64,000 bases of DNA from Dermatemys mawii (lineage: Eukaryota; Chordata; Testudines; Dermatemydidae): NCBI GenBank assembly GCA_007922305.1, contig ML677358.1, positions 17,471,327-17,535,326 of the forward strand, in the 5' to 3' direction. Shown piece after piece: positions 44,901 to 56,826 of the stretch; position 1 is the first letter of the stretch, and each line of letters begins with the position of its first letter. The notes below the pieces were generated by a model, which was given only the letters and a program-made list of their open reading frames with translations, made no database searches and was not told the DNA's origin. A program made the position numbers and the translations under genes.

Positions 44901-47900
44901 CATCTGGAATATTTTCAAGTTAAAGCCTTCACTTCATTATTCTCCAGCACACTCACCAGAATGCCTTTACTCAAAGTCTCTGCTTTATTCAGTCTCGAGC
45001 ACATACAAACACAACAGATTATAAATCCCCCACCCCAAACAATAGTTACCCACGTTCTGAAAGGGTCTTGAGTGGTCAAACGATAACGTTCAATTGGCCA
45101 GCTGTCCGCCTGCCGCTGGGGATTCCAGAACATGTCCAGAAGGTCAATCCAAATTCCTCAAACCTTTCTACCCCTTTTATGTTAGTAACGGCTACAATTA
45201 CCTCAACAACATGTCAATCATAGAAAAACCATTAAGGAAGCACTTTTTAATCCATTAGGTGTACAGATGTGTTTTTGCAGAGTCCGCAGTCTCATGGGCC
45301 CCAACACACGCACACCAAAAGTCAAGTATAGAGAAACTTCCTGTTTTTCCACAGACATTTAACCCAGCATATCAGAGAGGAGACAGAGTTAGGTTTACTC
45401 CACGGGATTGCTGCCTACCCCCTGCCCGGCTTGCCTTGGTTAAGCTATTGCAAAGGCCTGCTTCATAGCTACTCTTGACACTAAGCAAAATAATCGATAT
45501 TGTAGGACTGGCAGTTGGCAGTGGTTTGGGCACCTGGCTTGTTGCTAAAAATTCCCCTCATCAGTGGGAGGATTCCTGTACATAAGCCATGAAAGAAACA
45601 TACTCCATGGCCCACTCTCTCGGATGCTACACATGGAACAGCTAAGAATGCTGAGGAGTCATGTGCCAAAGGGTAGAAGTCTCCATTCCCATGCGCTGGC
45701 TCCACTGGGGTGACAGAGACGGCAGAGGCTGCTTCCTCTCAGCAGTGGGAATGGTACAGCTTCATTGCCATCATGGTTAACACTGCAGGACATTATTATA
45801 TTGTTTCCATCACAAGCTGTGAAAGTCAGCCAGTTTTACCCTTCAGGGACACTCATACAAAAGCTCCGCTCACCTGCCTCAATCACAACTTCCAGATTGT
45901 TCCGCTGATCATTGAACCAACCAGGGATCTCCACACGGCAGCAGTACGTCCCTCCGTCCGCTTCGGCCACATTCACTATGGTGAGGGACACATCCCCCTG
46001 AGCGAAGTTCCCTTCTAACTGGTATCTGCTGGACTGAACCTCGGTTACCCTCCATCCATCTGTCCAGAGAATTGGCTGAGAACATTGAGAAGAAGGACAG
46101 CTGCCTCGGCCCCAGCACATGGACGTGACGTCGCTTTTGTGATTAACTCGGTAATTACACGGCAAAGTGACGTTCTGACCCACCACTCCTCTCACTGGAG
46201 AGCCTGATACTGTGAGACCTGCCGACAAAGATACAACAGGAATTGAAATGGGGCTAGGATACAATGCACAGGTTAATGGGACCTGCCTGGCATCTCAATC
46301 ACAATACAGCACTGTCCCTGTAAGCCTGCCACATATCTCCATTGCAAGTGGGTCCACTGATGTGTGTTTCCCCTCCTCCCTGCAACAGGCAAGGAAGACA
46401 GCAGGACACACCATGTGGCCATGGTGGTTTTGCCCACAATGTGGTTCTGGCCAAGCCCAGGAAGCACTCATGTATGCTGCAGTTGCATAGCCTCACACTC
46501 CTGATCCTAACCAGGATGATGCAGGGAGAACAGTTCTTTGATCTTCCCAGCCTACAGATGGGCAATTCTCTCAGCAGTTGTGTGTGTGGCTACCTGCTAG
46601 AACAGGAGTCCAGTTGTCAGGACCCAGGACAGTTTGGGTACCACACAAGTCTGCGTTGATGTTGGTGTCACTTGTTTGTGGAGGAAGCTATCCCGGCCAA
46701 TCCTCCTGACAGTGGCTCTTAAACTGCTCCATGCGGATGGAAGAGATGAAGCACAGTGGCTTACAACACCACAGGCGTCCCCGGAGGGTTCCCACAGACA
46801 ACGGTTACAGATCCCCTGACAGTGAGGACTAAAACCACCACAAACACGGCTTTTGTTCATATGCAGTTCTCCAGAGCTCTTTGTCTCTCCTCACTCACAA
46901 GGGGTCAGTGTAGTGACACGGGCCTCACCAATACCTTTGGAAGACTTGTTCCTGCAGTACCTGGAACTGCAAACTCATACCTTGTAGTTCTTGCCGAGTA
47001 GATCTGTTTGGGTTTCACTCAGACTATGATCCTCCCTGCCCCTTCCCTGTCCTTTCTGAGCCAGAGTCTTCAAAAATGCTGGGCAGGTAAACTTGCACGT
47101 TAGACCGGACATTGTGTTTGCAAGTGGCCAGTTAAGTGGCGTAAACCCTTTGAAAATGTAACAGACCTTTCAGTGAGCTAGTTTTCTCTTGCTTTCTTGA
47201 CTGAGCATGTGCATGAGCATATCCACCATGAAACAATACAACAGTGGATAAGATACAGAACTTGCTTTAAAAATGCTATGAAAATCTCCAATGCTCTTTA
47301 TAACAGTCTTCCTCTTTGGGCTTGTCTTCACTACGCGCGGTAGCAATCGGTCTTTTGGCAATTGATTTATCGCGTCTCGTCAGGACGCGATAAATCGATC
47401 GCCAGCACTGCCCCCGTCGACTCCGGAACTCCAGCTCGCCAAAAGGCGTAAGCTGGAGTCGACGGGGGAGCGCGCCACCAACTGCCGCCGCCGTGAGGAT
47501 GGCAGGTAAGTCGGCTGTAGAGACGCCGACTTCAGCTACATTATTAACGTAGCTGAAGTTGCGTATCTACAGCCAGTCCCCAGCCCTAGTGAAGACCAGC
47601 CCTTTGAATACATGGCATCAGGCTGCGTTTTCTTTTAGAATTACCATGAATATCATTCTGCACTCCCATCACATTACGCAACTTCCCCATTCACTTCTAT
47701 ATTTAATTCACAATCTGCATATAAGAAGTTTTGTCTAATTGCCTAATTCAGTAGTAAAAATCCCTTCGGTTTCCCTGCTAATTTAGTATATTCACGGATA
47801 AAATCAGCACAAAAGAGCTGTAGGAAGCAGCAGTATTTGTGCCACCTAGACTGTTTCTCTCTCTAACAGTTCCAAGATACTGCGTATTTACTGTACTTCC

Positions 47901-49924
47901 AATGCATTAAATCTTTTGTGCTACGGGTGTTAAAGTCATTCCTGGTCAGATGATCCATATGTCAATCAAAGCCAGCCCTTAACAGGGCACACAAAAGGAG
48001 AGCTTTGAATACTCATTCTAACTCCTCACATTTCAAAGGAAGCTTTCTATCAAATAAAATAGAAGGCTGCTGACACCCCAAATTCCTCACTAGCAAATTC
48101 CTCATTAGCAACTCCTAATGCTACAGGAGTAGAATGCGCTGCAGTGGGTGTTAATACTTTCCAGTGCCATTTTTCCAAATGGGTCCAATATAAATTAGGG
48201 TTTTTATGGGAAAGGAGATCAATATTAGGTAGGAGTTAGTTCAGCTAATCCTGACCTTTTCTTAGTGAAAACAAAGTCTTACTCCCTTAATCTTGATTTA
48301 GCTGGCCAAGATTGATGTGTTAGCTAATCAATCTCTTTTCTTTTTTTCAGGAAAAGACCTTTTCGGTAATAAATCTGTTACAACTTTGCCACAGTAACCT
48401 GTGAGAAATTCAGCTCTGATGACATACTCTATTAATAGTTAATAAAGAAACATTTTTGAATCCAACCTCTTATTTAGCAAAAAAAAAGTTTGAAACAAAA
48501 TCTCACTTTACAGCATATGGATCACATCCTGCCACTTTTTATTTTTAAATTTAAAGCAGACCTCCTTGGACTGATGGCTTTATATGGCTCATCTTCATAA
48601 CTGATGTCCTCACTGTTTCCCTATGACTAAGACAAGGTGGCTGAGGTAGTATCTTTTATTGGATCAGCTTCTGTTGGTGAGAAAGATAAGCTTTCCATCT
48701 ACACAGATCTCTTCCGCCATGACTCCAATACCACTTATGTTGGCGAAACTTATGTCGCTCAGAGGTGACATAAGTGCTCGTGTACACAGCACTATGTTGG
48801 CAGGAGAGCTTCTCCCAGTGACATAGCTACCATTGCTCATTGAGGTGGGTTTACTATGTCAATGGGAGAGATTTCTCTCATTGGCATAGAGTGGCTACAC
48901 AAGCCACCTAATAGTGTTGGAACTGCATCACTACAGCTGTGCTGCTATAAGTTTGCTAATGTACACCTGGCCAGGTGCTATTTTTGTCCTCTGACTATAG
49001 TGGTGTTAACAGGCCACTTCACCTTGAAAAGTCCCTTAGAATAACTACTTATGCTAAATTGTAAGCATCTTTCCCAGACCTGAGGAAGAGCACTGTGTAG
49101 CTCAAAAACTTGTCTCTCTCACGAACAGAAGCTGGTCCAAAAAAAGATATTACCTCAGCCACCTTGTCTCTCTACTATCCTGGGACTGACACAGGTACAC
49201 TAACATCTCCATGAGTAAGCCTCATTGTTTACTGTAGTGTAAAATTGCAAAAATCGTAGCTTTGTCATGACAGACACAGAAAAAGTCCCTATTTTGGCTC
49301 CCCCACCCAAAGCTGCAGTGCACATTTTTTCCCTAACATATTAACTGTACATTTTTAAAAGGCACCCAAACATTAAATTCATTCAAACAGGAATAAAGCA
49401 TAATACAGGCAGAATATTGATGAAACCTTTACAAAAGTGAAATTAGGTCTTTAAATACATTTCTAAATGACATGGTTATATAGATCTCAGAATCCAGTCA
49501 AAACAGTATATAAAGAAAAAAGTTCTGTGCAGATGCCATTTGCTAGTAGGACTTTCAGACCCCGCTGCTCAGAGTTCACATGTGGATGATTATTTTTGCA
49601 ATCATACTGCCCAGAAATTTATTTTTTATAAAATAAAACGAAAGCTAGAGGAGCTCCACAGAAGGTTATTGAGCAGCTCTGACTTATTATTTACATTGCA
49701 AAAGATTGCTGAGTCTGGCAAACCACAACATTGTGACACATGACCAGCCTTATTTAGGAGACATCAATTTTAGTCCACATTTAGTTCTCTACAGGAAAAG
49801 TCAGTAACTATTTTGCAGCAGTTGCCTATCAAAGCCCCATCCACTATCAGTTATTCTCTTATTCACCATAGTTACCTGTAAATAGGACCATTAGAATCCT
49901 CGTCAGGACGAAGCAAGGAGCCAT
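41949..49924 (-). CDS. HAVCR1-like receptor, copy B, predicted tail-less
   Basis: A paralogue of copy A. Exons are 49924-49876 (signal), 46218-45874 (IgV), 44733-44701 and 43348-43269 (stalk), 42517-42394 (membrane) and 41968-41929, where a TAG at 41951-41949 ends the reading. The sum to the stop is 651 nt, an in-frame 216-residue protein with IgV, short stalk, one N-A-T sequon, and a membrane helix (V-I-L-S-L-L-V-L-L-I-L-S-L-L-I-F). Only W-Y-L-H-N-T follows the helix. The stop is about 20 nt before the last exon junction, so nonsense-mediated decay would probably not act. It may be a decoy or scavenging receptor without signalling, or a young pseudogene. Splice sites are intact apart from a shifted exon 3 acceptor. 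Confidence 0.7.
42394..42517 (-). CDS. HAVCR1-like copy B exon 5, membrane segment
   Basis: 124 nt as in copy A, between TGTTTCAG| and T|GTAAGT. It encodes a strongly hydrophobic single helix. Sequence similarity to the copy A exon is only moderate, roughly two thirds of bases by eye. Confidence 0.82.
42878..43030. repeat. Interspersed repeat (GAGACGAGGTGAGATTATAT family)
   Basis: Contains TGTTGGTCCCAGGATATTAGAG and, at the other end, TTTCCCCAACAGAAGTTGATCC. Relatives are at 48628-49205, 60330-60440 and, degraded, at 10130-10240. It is a common turtle repeat of uncertain class. Confidence 0.55.
43036..43158. repeat. Short MITE, complete copy
   Basis: About 120 bases with perfect-looking inverted ends AGGGTGACCAGATGTCCCAA and TGTCTGGTCACCCTAA. 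It is the intact reference for the copies at 28573-28733 and 15847-22046. Confidence 0.72.
43269..43348 (-). CDS. HAVCR1-like copy B exon 4, stalk
   Basis: 80 nt between TTGCATAG| and T|GTAAGT, phase 1 to 0, as in copy A but three codons shorter. Ser/Thr-rich with an N-A-T sequon. Confidence 0.75.
44701..44733 (-). CDS. HAVCR1-like copy B exon 3, stalk, shifted acceptor
   Basis: The acceptor AG used in copy A (AACACCAG|) reads AACACCGA here. A new CACTACAG| 19 nt further in keeps phase 1 and gives a 33-nt exon (V-P-H-T-S-I-S-E-H-N-S) with the same G|GTAATG donor. Skipping of this exon would also keep the frame. Confidence 0.55.
45874..46218 (-). CDS. HAVCR1-like copy B exon 2, IgV domain
   Basis: 345 nt, same splice sites as copy A. 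The predicted domain differs from copy A by about two residues (N-H-K-S-D against N-H-E-N-D). All six cysteines and the W-F-N-D loop are kept, so ligand binding should be the same. Confidence 0.92.
47318..47602. repeat. Harbinger-like MITE, copy 3, in copy B intron 1
   Basis: GGGCTTGTCTTCACTACGCG to AGTGAAGACCAGCCC, with TTTATCGCGTC and GACGCGATAAATCGATCG palindromes inside. The paralogous place in copy A (about 34232) has no insert (CTTCCTCTTCCAGGCTGC), so it is an insertion that is absent from copy A. Confidence 0.72.
48625..49218. repeat. Palindromic repeat with a nested MITE in copy B intron 1
   Basis: The left arm ACAAGGTGGCTGAGGTAGTA reappears inverted at about 49145-49172. Between the arms, 48700-48985 is a second element rich in ACTTATGTCG and GACATAAGT words. 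Copy A is collinear without it at about 34810. Confidence 0.6.
49876..49924 (-). CDS. HAVCR1-like copy B exon 1, signal peptide
   Basis: 49 nt from CACCATGG to G|GTAACT, encoding M-A-P-C-F-V-L-T-R-I-L-M-V-L-F-T, phase 1. Same Kozak context, length and phase as copy A. Confidence 0.82.
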
Positions 49925-50327
49925 GGTGATAACTGAAAAGGAGGCAGAGAAACTTTTCAAGGACTTGAAAAATGTTCATATCCAAAAGAACTTATGGACT
50001 TTCACTTCCCAAATGACGTCAGTTACACTCACCGTACTGAATACTGCTCATAGTCCTAAGGAGGGTTGTTTTTCCTTTAGTTAGCCCTTTTCTCCTTGTC
50101 CACATTAGCAATGACTGCAGCTGAAATGGGTTAGCTGCAAAAGCAAACTGTTCAGCAACCCTAGTTAAAACCTGCTTGACCACAGGAGATTCTAATCCAG
50201 GTCCTTAAAGCCACAGGGAACAAATTCACTCAAGAGTTATTAAAGCATATTCCTGGATGAGGAACTTTCAACCGAAAGTAGTATCTGTAACTACAGAAGG
50301 CAACTGCAACTTCCCTTATGATTAGGT

Positions 50328-50429
50328 TGGTACACTGTTGTGACGTTGTATTATTAACATGGTATTTATAGGGTAAAACGACTTTCTGACTCACCACTCC
50401 TCTCCATGGAGAGCCTGATACTGCAGGAC
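50328..50429 (-). pseudogene. HAVCR1-like copy C, truncated IgV exon
   Basis: An acceptor TCTGCAG| at 50430 is followed by about 100 bases aligned to the start of the copy A and B IgV exon (V-S-G-S-P-W-R-G-V-V-S-Q). The first Ig cysteine codon has become Tyr (L-P-Y). The exon then breaks off at about 50328 and continues into sequence matching the intron between exons 6 and 5 of copy B (about 42090-42230). The signal exon is also deleted, near 53160-53530. Non-functional. Confidence 0.8.
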
Positions 50430-53400
50430 CTGCAGACAAAGATACAACAGTAATTGAAATGGGGATAAGATACAATTCAGTGTCATGGGGCCTGCCTTAC
50501 ATCTCAGTCACGCCTCCATTCCAATAAGCTTGCTACATATTTCCATTTCAGGTGGCTCTATTGATGTGTGTGTTCTCCTCAATTCCCAAATCAGGGTGAA
50601 GGTGACAGCAGGACACACACCAAAGCCATGGCGCTTTTGCCCAAGATGCGGTGCTGTCCAAGCACACGAAGCACTCATGTGCCCAGCTGCTGCACAGCCT
50701 CACCCTCCGGACCCTAGCCAAGACAATCCAGGGAAAGAAGGAAAACTTCTTTGATCTATCCAGCTTACAACTGGTTGATTCTCTCAGAAGCTGCGTGTGT
50801 GGCTCCCTGAACTAACTGGCATTCGGTTGTCAGCACCCAGGACAGAAGCATGCAAAGGCACACAAGTCTGAATTGATGTTGGTGTCGCTTGTTTCAGTGG
50901 GATGCTATCCTGACTAATCCTGACTGTGGCTCTCAAACTTCTCCATGCTAATGGAAGAGACACAGTGTGTTACGACCCGAAGGGTCCATTGATGGTCCTC
51001 ACAGACACTTTCTGCAGGACATCCCAAGACAGCGATGACAACCAACACCACAGCTATTATATGGCTTTTGTCTGTATGCAGTTCTCCAGACCCCCTTGTA
51101 ACTGATTATTTACAGTATGAGCCTCACCTGTATCTTTGCAAGACTTGTTCCTGAGGTACCTGGAACTGTTAACTTATGCCCTGTAGTTCTTGTTGTGTGG
51201 ATCTGGCTGGGTTTTACTCATTCCATGACCTTCATCCATTTTTGTCCTTGCTGGTCTAGAGGCTGGACACAGCGTAAGGTGGGAGCATGTTACTGCTGTG
51301 GGGACATGAACGTTTCTGGGTATGTGTCTCTGTGATGGGTATCACGACTGGTGTGATGAGCCAAAATAGGACAGTTACTATGGGCTGGTCTCTGGTGGTG
51401 CAGATCTCCGGGGCTGAAATCCCACTTACATCGGATGGTTTGAAAATTCCTTGGTGTGCACAATTTCTGGACTTATTCCTCAAGATAATCTTGCTGAAAT
51501 TCAGAGAGCCAACACAAATTCAGAATGAAAGTCCTGCTTATTTTTATTCTCCTTTCATTGAGCAGGATTTAAACCTCCTGCTGACTCTGTACACAGGGTT
51601 GAACTTTATGCTGGGACTTTCTGTGACACCTTCCTTTAAAAGTGGTTGGGAAGTGACAACCAATTGCACCTGAAATGGTGTTTGCACATGGCCAAGTTAG
51701 TAGCACAAGCTCTTTGGAAATTTAGTAACCCTTGAAGCGAGCTAGCTCTCTTTCCCCTCACCCCACCCTTGATTTGGGGTGTTTTCAGGCAATATGAAAC
51801 AACAAAAACTACAGAACTCATTATAGATGCTGTGAAATCCTCCACTGACCCAGTAGCTCGGGCCTCGTCTTTGAAAAAAATGCCCTTGCGTAGCAATTCC
51901 TTTTAAAATGTCTACAATTTTAGCACTCCACCTCCTCGTAGATTACACAGCTGCCCAATTCATATCAATATGGGTTTCAAAAAGTTAGTTATTTTGTATT
52001 ATCCTGGAGGATAGTGGTCGCTGCCAACAAGTGTCCCTGATCTATGCACAAGTACAGACCTCATTGCAGATATTGGGTGTGCTAGCCATTTTTCATTCAG
52101 CCTAACTTGGGGAACAATTGAATGTGGCTTAGTTTATTGACTGCTAAAACAACGGAAGTCAACACCTAATGCATGGAGCAGCACGGGAAGGGTGGAGTAT
52201 AAGCTGTGCCATGCTAGCTCAGAGGTTTCCCTGAGACTCACAGCAAGGACAGGGGGCAGGACATTGATTTGATTGCGCCTGTGTATGTCTGCACATGAAA
52301 GGTACAACAAAGCAGGGAGAAACCCAGAGCAGCATTGTAGTAGTGTAGAGGGGCTCTAGGAAGAAGCCAAGAGAACTTCTTTGGGGAACAGGAATAGCAA
52401 AAGGCAGACTTAGATTTCTGAACAAAGACATTGCCTGCTGTTTATTAGTACGGTGTTCAGGACTTTGTACATTTTTCATAAACAGGGATTCACCGTAGAA
52501 ATACCTATCATTTTCTCCTCTTAACAACCAATCCCACTAAGGCCCTGAATATTGACTAACCGCTTGTAGCAAGGTGCAATGGTACTTTGCTTTTGAACGT
52601 CTTCCTTTAATTCACATAGTCTGAGTAAAAGAAACTTTCGGTAGCTACCTAATCCCGTAGAAACAAACACGTTTGCATTTTCCTGTAAGTCTAGCATATT
52701 CACAGGTACACCCAGAACACAGAGTTCTAGAAAGCAGCGACATAGCTGGGCCACACTCACTCTTTATCTATAACTGCTACAAGATAGTCTAAACTTACCA
52801 TTCTTTATACAGAAGATTTAACGTAAGTCATTGGTAGTCAAATGATCCAAAGTCACCCCTTCACTGGACACTATCAGCCTACAGGGAGCTTTGGATACTC
52901 ATTCTAACTCCTTATATTTCAGAGAAAACAACTTTTGGCAGAATTGGTACTATATACATCCTATGAAATGAAATAATGTGTTTCAATTGCTTAAACTCCT
53001 CACTCAAGGACCTACTGATGCTAGAGGAAGAATATTAGTCTATAGGGCACTTTCCATCTTCAGTATAAATTAGGGTTTGTCTAAATTGGAAAAGGAGATC
53101 AAGGTTAGGTAGGAGATTAACATAAGACAGGCTTACCTAACCATGCCTCTTTTCCTAAAATAAACAAGCCTTACATCCAATCACAACAATGGACAATTTT
53201 GAAAAATTAAAACAAGGCAACAGTTTGTTAAATTAAGTGAGGACATGAAAATTTTGTCCAACAGGAGAAACTCCTTTTTCTAACTCTGTCATACAAACAA
53301 GTGACTATTTTAATTGTGTATTCTGACAAATAAAAAGGAAACTGAATTCACAAGAAAACATAACTACATTACATCAAATAATATGAAGGAAACAGGCGCT

Positions 53401-56400
53401 GCTCCTTTATTTTGGTAGAATATTTTTGATGGTTCTCTGTCCTTTTGCTTAGCCGCATTACATAGATGTCAGAAAAGTGATCATTCTAATACGCACTGCA
53501 GAATGGAAGAGGAAAAGGAGAAGAGGGCTAGAGAGTTTTTAGGAAAAAAATCAGTCTTTAATCAATTCCCTAGTTTTTATAATTTAAATTACCCCAATTT
53601 CATTTTTTGATCAAATATAATTTCGGCTAGTTCCATGTGGTGGAACATAGATTGGTCATGGTATTTTTGCAATAGATTATTAATCATTCAAGTAAGTCTA
53701 CAGGTCACCAAAAAATATTGGAAAACCACATCTGCTAAACTACTGTAGCCTAAAGGGAGACGAGTGTTTAATAACACTCCCTTTATAACGTAAGTAATGG
53801 GTAAGGTGACTGGCCTACTGGACAACTTCGCAGGGCTATTGCTAGTGCGCCTGTCCCTTCAACAGGGTGCAGGGAGTGCGGTATTTCCAGAATGCATTTT
53901 TAAATGTGTTTCAGCCAAGATATTTTTATCAAGAATGGGCAGGGGGCAATAATCAATGCAAACTGTCCCAGAAATCTGTTGACCCTAACCATCAATACTG
54001 TTTGATGCCCATATAAAAGATCTGATAGCGTGTTATGTGATCCTAGGAGTGGTGTTATATTTTCAGAGATGTTAGGACTCAGGCAGAGTAACTGGAAATG
54101 TTTCCCATTAGCACTTTAGAAGGCATATCATTAAAAAGGTTAAATTACACAGCATAAGCTGAAAGCCATCTTGACCTCCAATACTAACAATAATTTTCAG
54201 TGATTGCTGATTGTTTCATTTTGTACAGCCAAATGTGACTAGGGGGCCAGATTTTGAAAGACTTTTCGATAGGACTTAAACACGTATCCTACTTAGGAGG
54301 TGCTTTTGAAATTCCTACTAGCTGCCTGTCTGGATCTATATGCACCCAAATACCTTTGTAAAGCTGGACCAAGGTTTACTTTTTTCATTCTTCTGGTGGA
54401 AGCCTGATGGGAGATGCTGCTTTCTTTTAATCTCGCCCAAAAGGGTCAGTAGTGGCCATATAAAATTTCTGTTACTAGACAAGAAGCTTTATTGTACGAT
54501 CTTAAAAATAAATTACATATCACTTTTTATCCCTCAAAAGTCAGTAATCATGTTACATGACTGTGTGCTAGATCTTAGAGTTAAATCCATGGTCGAGGTT
54601 TAATTTAAGTTAACAAAACATATTTGTGAACCACCCATCTTAACATTTCTTTAGCTAAGTAGTTAATTTTGCACTACTCTATTTACAGCTCCCTTGAAAC
54701 CACTAAGCATAGATGGTCTCAAATGCAAAAGAGATATTGGGCACTTTAATAAATGAATAAGTATGATGAGACATGCCATTTGGTTTTCAACCTTAAATGT
54801 TAAAGTTCAGGATCTAGTCATTCTTGTTAGCTATGAACATTTCCAGACCTCTCTAATCAGGGTTAAGAACCAAATAAAGAGCTTATCCAGACATTCATTT
54901 TATACAGAAAGCACAGGTTAATAGATTCTCCAATTGAATGACCTTAATATAAACACTATCTGCTACAAACTTCTTAAAAGCACCGTTTAATTTCAGCAAC
55001 TCTCCACAAAATAAAGATTGCCATGACTAGTGACGCTACTGGCAGTAGCGGCAGAGGTGGCATGGGCCTCAACTCACTACAGCAAACTGGGGCACCTCAT
55101 CACTGCTAGCAGTATGCTTGTGTGGGTAAAGTGTGGGATCCTGCTCCTACTGAACTTAGTGTCAAAATTTCTCATTGACTCCAATGGGAGGAGGTTCATA
55201 GCTGAAGGTCTTCATTTTAGACCAGTCTGTCAACTTAGGAAGTTTTTGCACACACTAGAATTTTTACATAGTATGTTTTTTTGTGCAATGCCATTGAAGT
55301 AACCTGAATCCATCATTAAGCCCAAGATACAGGGGGGAAAAAAACACAAAGCATTTTATCAGAGACAAGTCTCGAGGGGTAGTGAAGTCTGATAAGTCTT
55401 TTCATGTGTTTGCAAATTTAAGTTTTTATGTTAGAGCCTTCCTGTTTTTCCTGCCTGCATGTTATTAGAGGATAAGTGGGTAGGAGTAACATGTATGCTT
55501 CTCTAGTTTCACTTGGGAAATAGTACTCGATGTTTCATTGCAAAGGGCATGGATATTGCACTGACAATACTCCCTGAAAGTCTAAGATGTTTCTAAAAGG
55601 AACAAGGGAAAAAAAAAGTCATGGATATATTCTGGTGCACACACTGAACCGAGCATGGATAAAGGGACGGATAAAGGGAGGCTGCAACATATTGAAAAAT
55701 AGTTGCACAAAAAAGGGGGTTTTTTTGTTTAACAATTGTACTATGCCAGGGCCTGATTCACCTCTCAGTCACTGAAAAGAATTAAATTACGTTTTATTCA
55801 AAGTCTTTGTACAAAATGGAATTTTTGCTGGGATTAATTTGTTAGTATTCTCAAGATGAAAATAATGAACACTAAAAATTATTGATGAAGTCCTCCTGTC
55901 TTTACAAAGGGCTTGATTCTGTGACTTGATCCTGGCTAAGAGGGAAGTGGCGAGTGCTCTTGCTTCAGGTATTTTCAATGAATGTGTACATTTAGTTAAG
56001 AATTAGCATTTAAAGAATATTCCCGGTTATGTTTAAAGGAGTGAGTATCTATGTATCTCCTGTTTTAAAAGAATTACTGCTTATTAGTCCTTGGACAATT
56101 TAAATCTATTTTGTTACCGAGACTGTCTCCCGCACAGAGTTTATTGCAGAGTTACTTATGAGTGTTAGGCTACCAACACTGAATTTTTAAGCCATTAAAT
56201 AAAAGTGAGCATTCTTTTAGACAATTATATTGATTTTACAAAACTAAAAAGGAGAGAATGAAATTTTGACCTACCAACATTGTCAGCAAGAATAAACCAC
56301 CTATCTTTTATACCAGAATAGTTTTATAGTTACTTACCATAACATTTTTACAAGGAAACGTTAACTTATTTGAAACTGTCAACTCCAGATTTCCTACAGG

Positions 56401-56700
56401 GACTGAACTTTTCTCAATCCCATATTTCAAGGAAATTCATAAAATAAGTACATCTATGAAACCAGCAAATGATTGAAAAATATAATAAAGCCCTAGAATA
56501 AAGCTTACGTCAACTGACGTGAGGCACCCGTTTCAACAAAATATTGTAAGACTTATTTTTTTCCTGTTTTGAACAGCACATCATACAAATTGCATCTACA
56601 AAATATCAAGCAATGCTTCTGTTCGGTCACCTGCAAAATCCTTACCTAGGACTACAAAAATATGACTTTGTGGTTATTTCATATACACCAGATTCCATGA
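50430..56700. other. Remnant of copy C introns and flank, then intergenic
   Basis: Bases 50490-53160 follow the intron 1 order of copy B, and 53520-55640 follow the 5' flank of copy A. The rest, to the MED7 3' end, shows no gene or clear element. Confidence 0.55.
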
Positions 56701-56703
56701 TTG

Positions 56704-56709
56704 TTTATT
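56704..56709 (-). terminator. Possible MED7 polyadenylation signal
   Basis: AATAAA on the minus strand about 120 nt past the MED7 stop. Single hexamer; other 3' ends are possible. Confidence 0.35.
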
Positions 56710-56826
56710 TACACAGACACCAAAAGCAGAAGGAAAAAAACCACCAAAAATCCCCACGCCATATGACTCTAGCATCAAGTCCACTTCTTGTCCCCAAGAC
56801 CTTTATACAATTACAAAAGTGTCTTT

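Larger units (their letters stand above)
27000..55640 (-). repeat. Tandem array of three HAVCR1-like units
   Basis: Unit A is about 27.0-37.9 kb, unit B about 38.3-50.19 kb and unit C about 50.19-55.64 kb. Non-coding similarity is seen between 3' flanks (27.1 and 38.4 kb), introns (33.0, 46.5 and 50.6 kb), the region before exon 1 (35.6 and 49.95 kb) and the distal 5' flanks (36.0-37.9 and 53.5-55.6 kb). Similarity outside exons shows segmental duplication. Confidence 0.8.
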
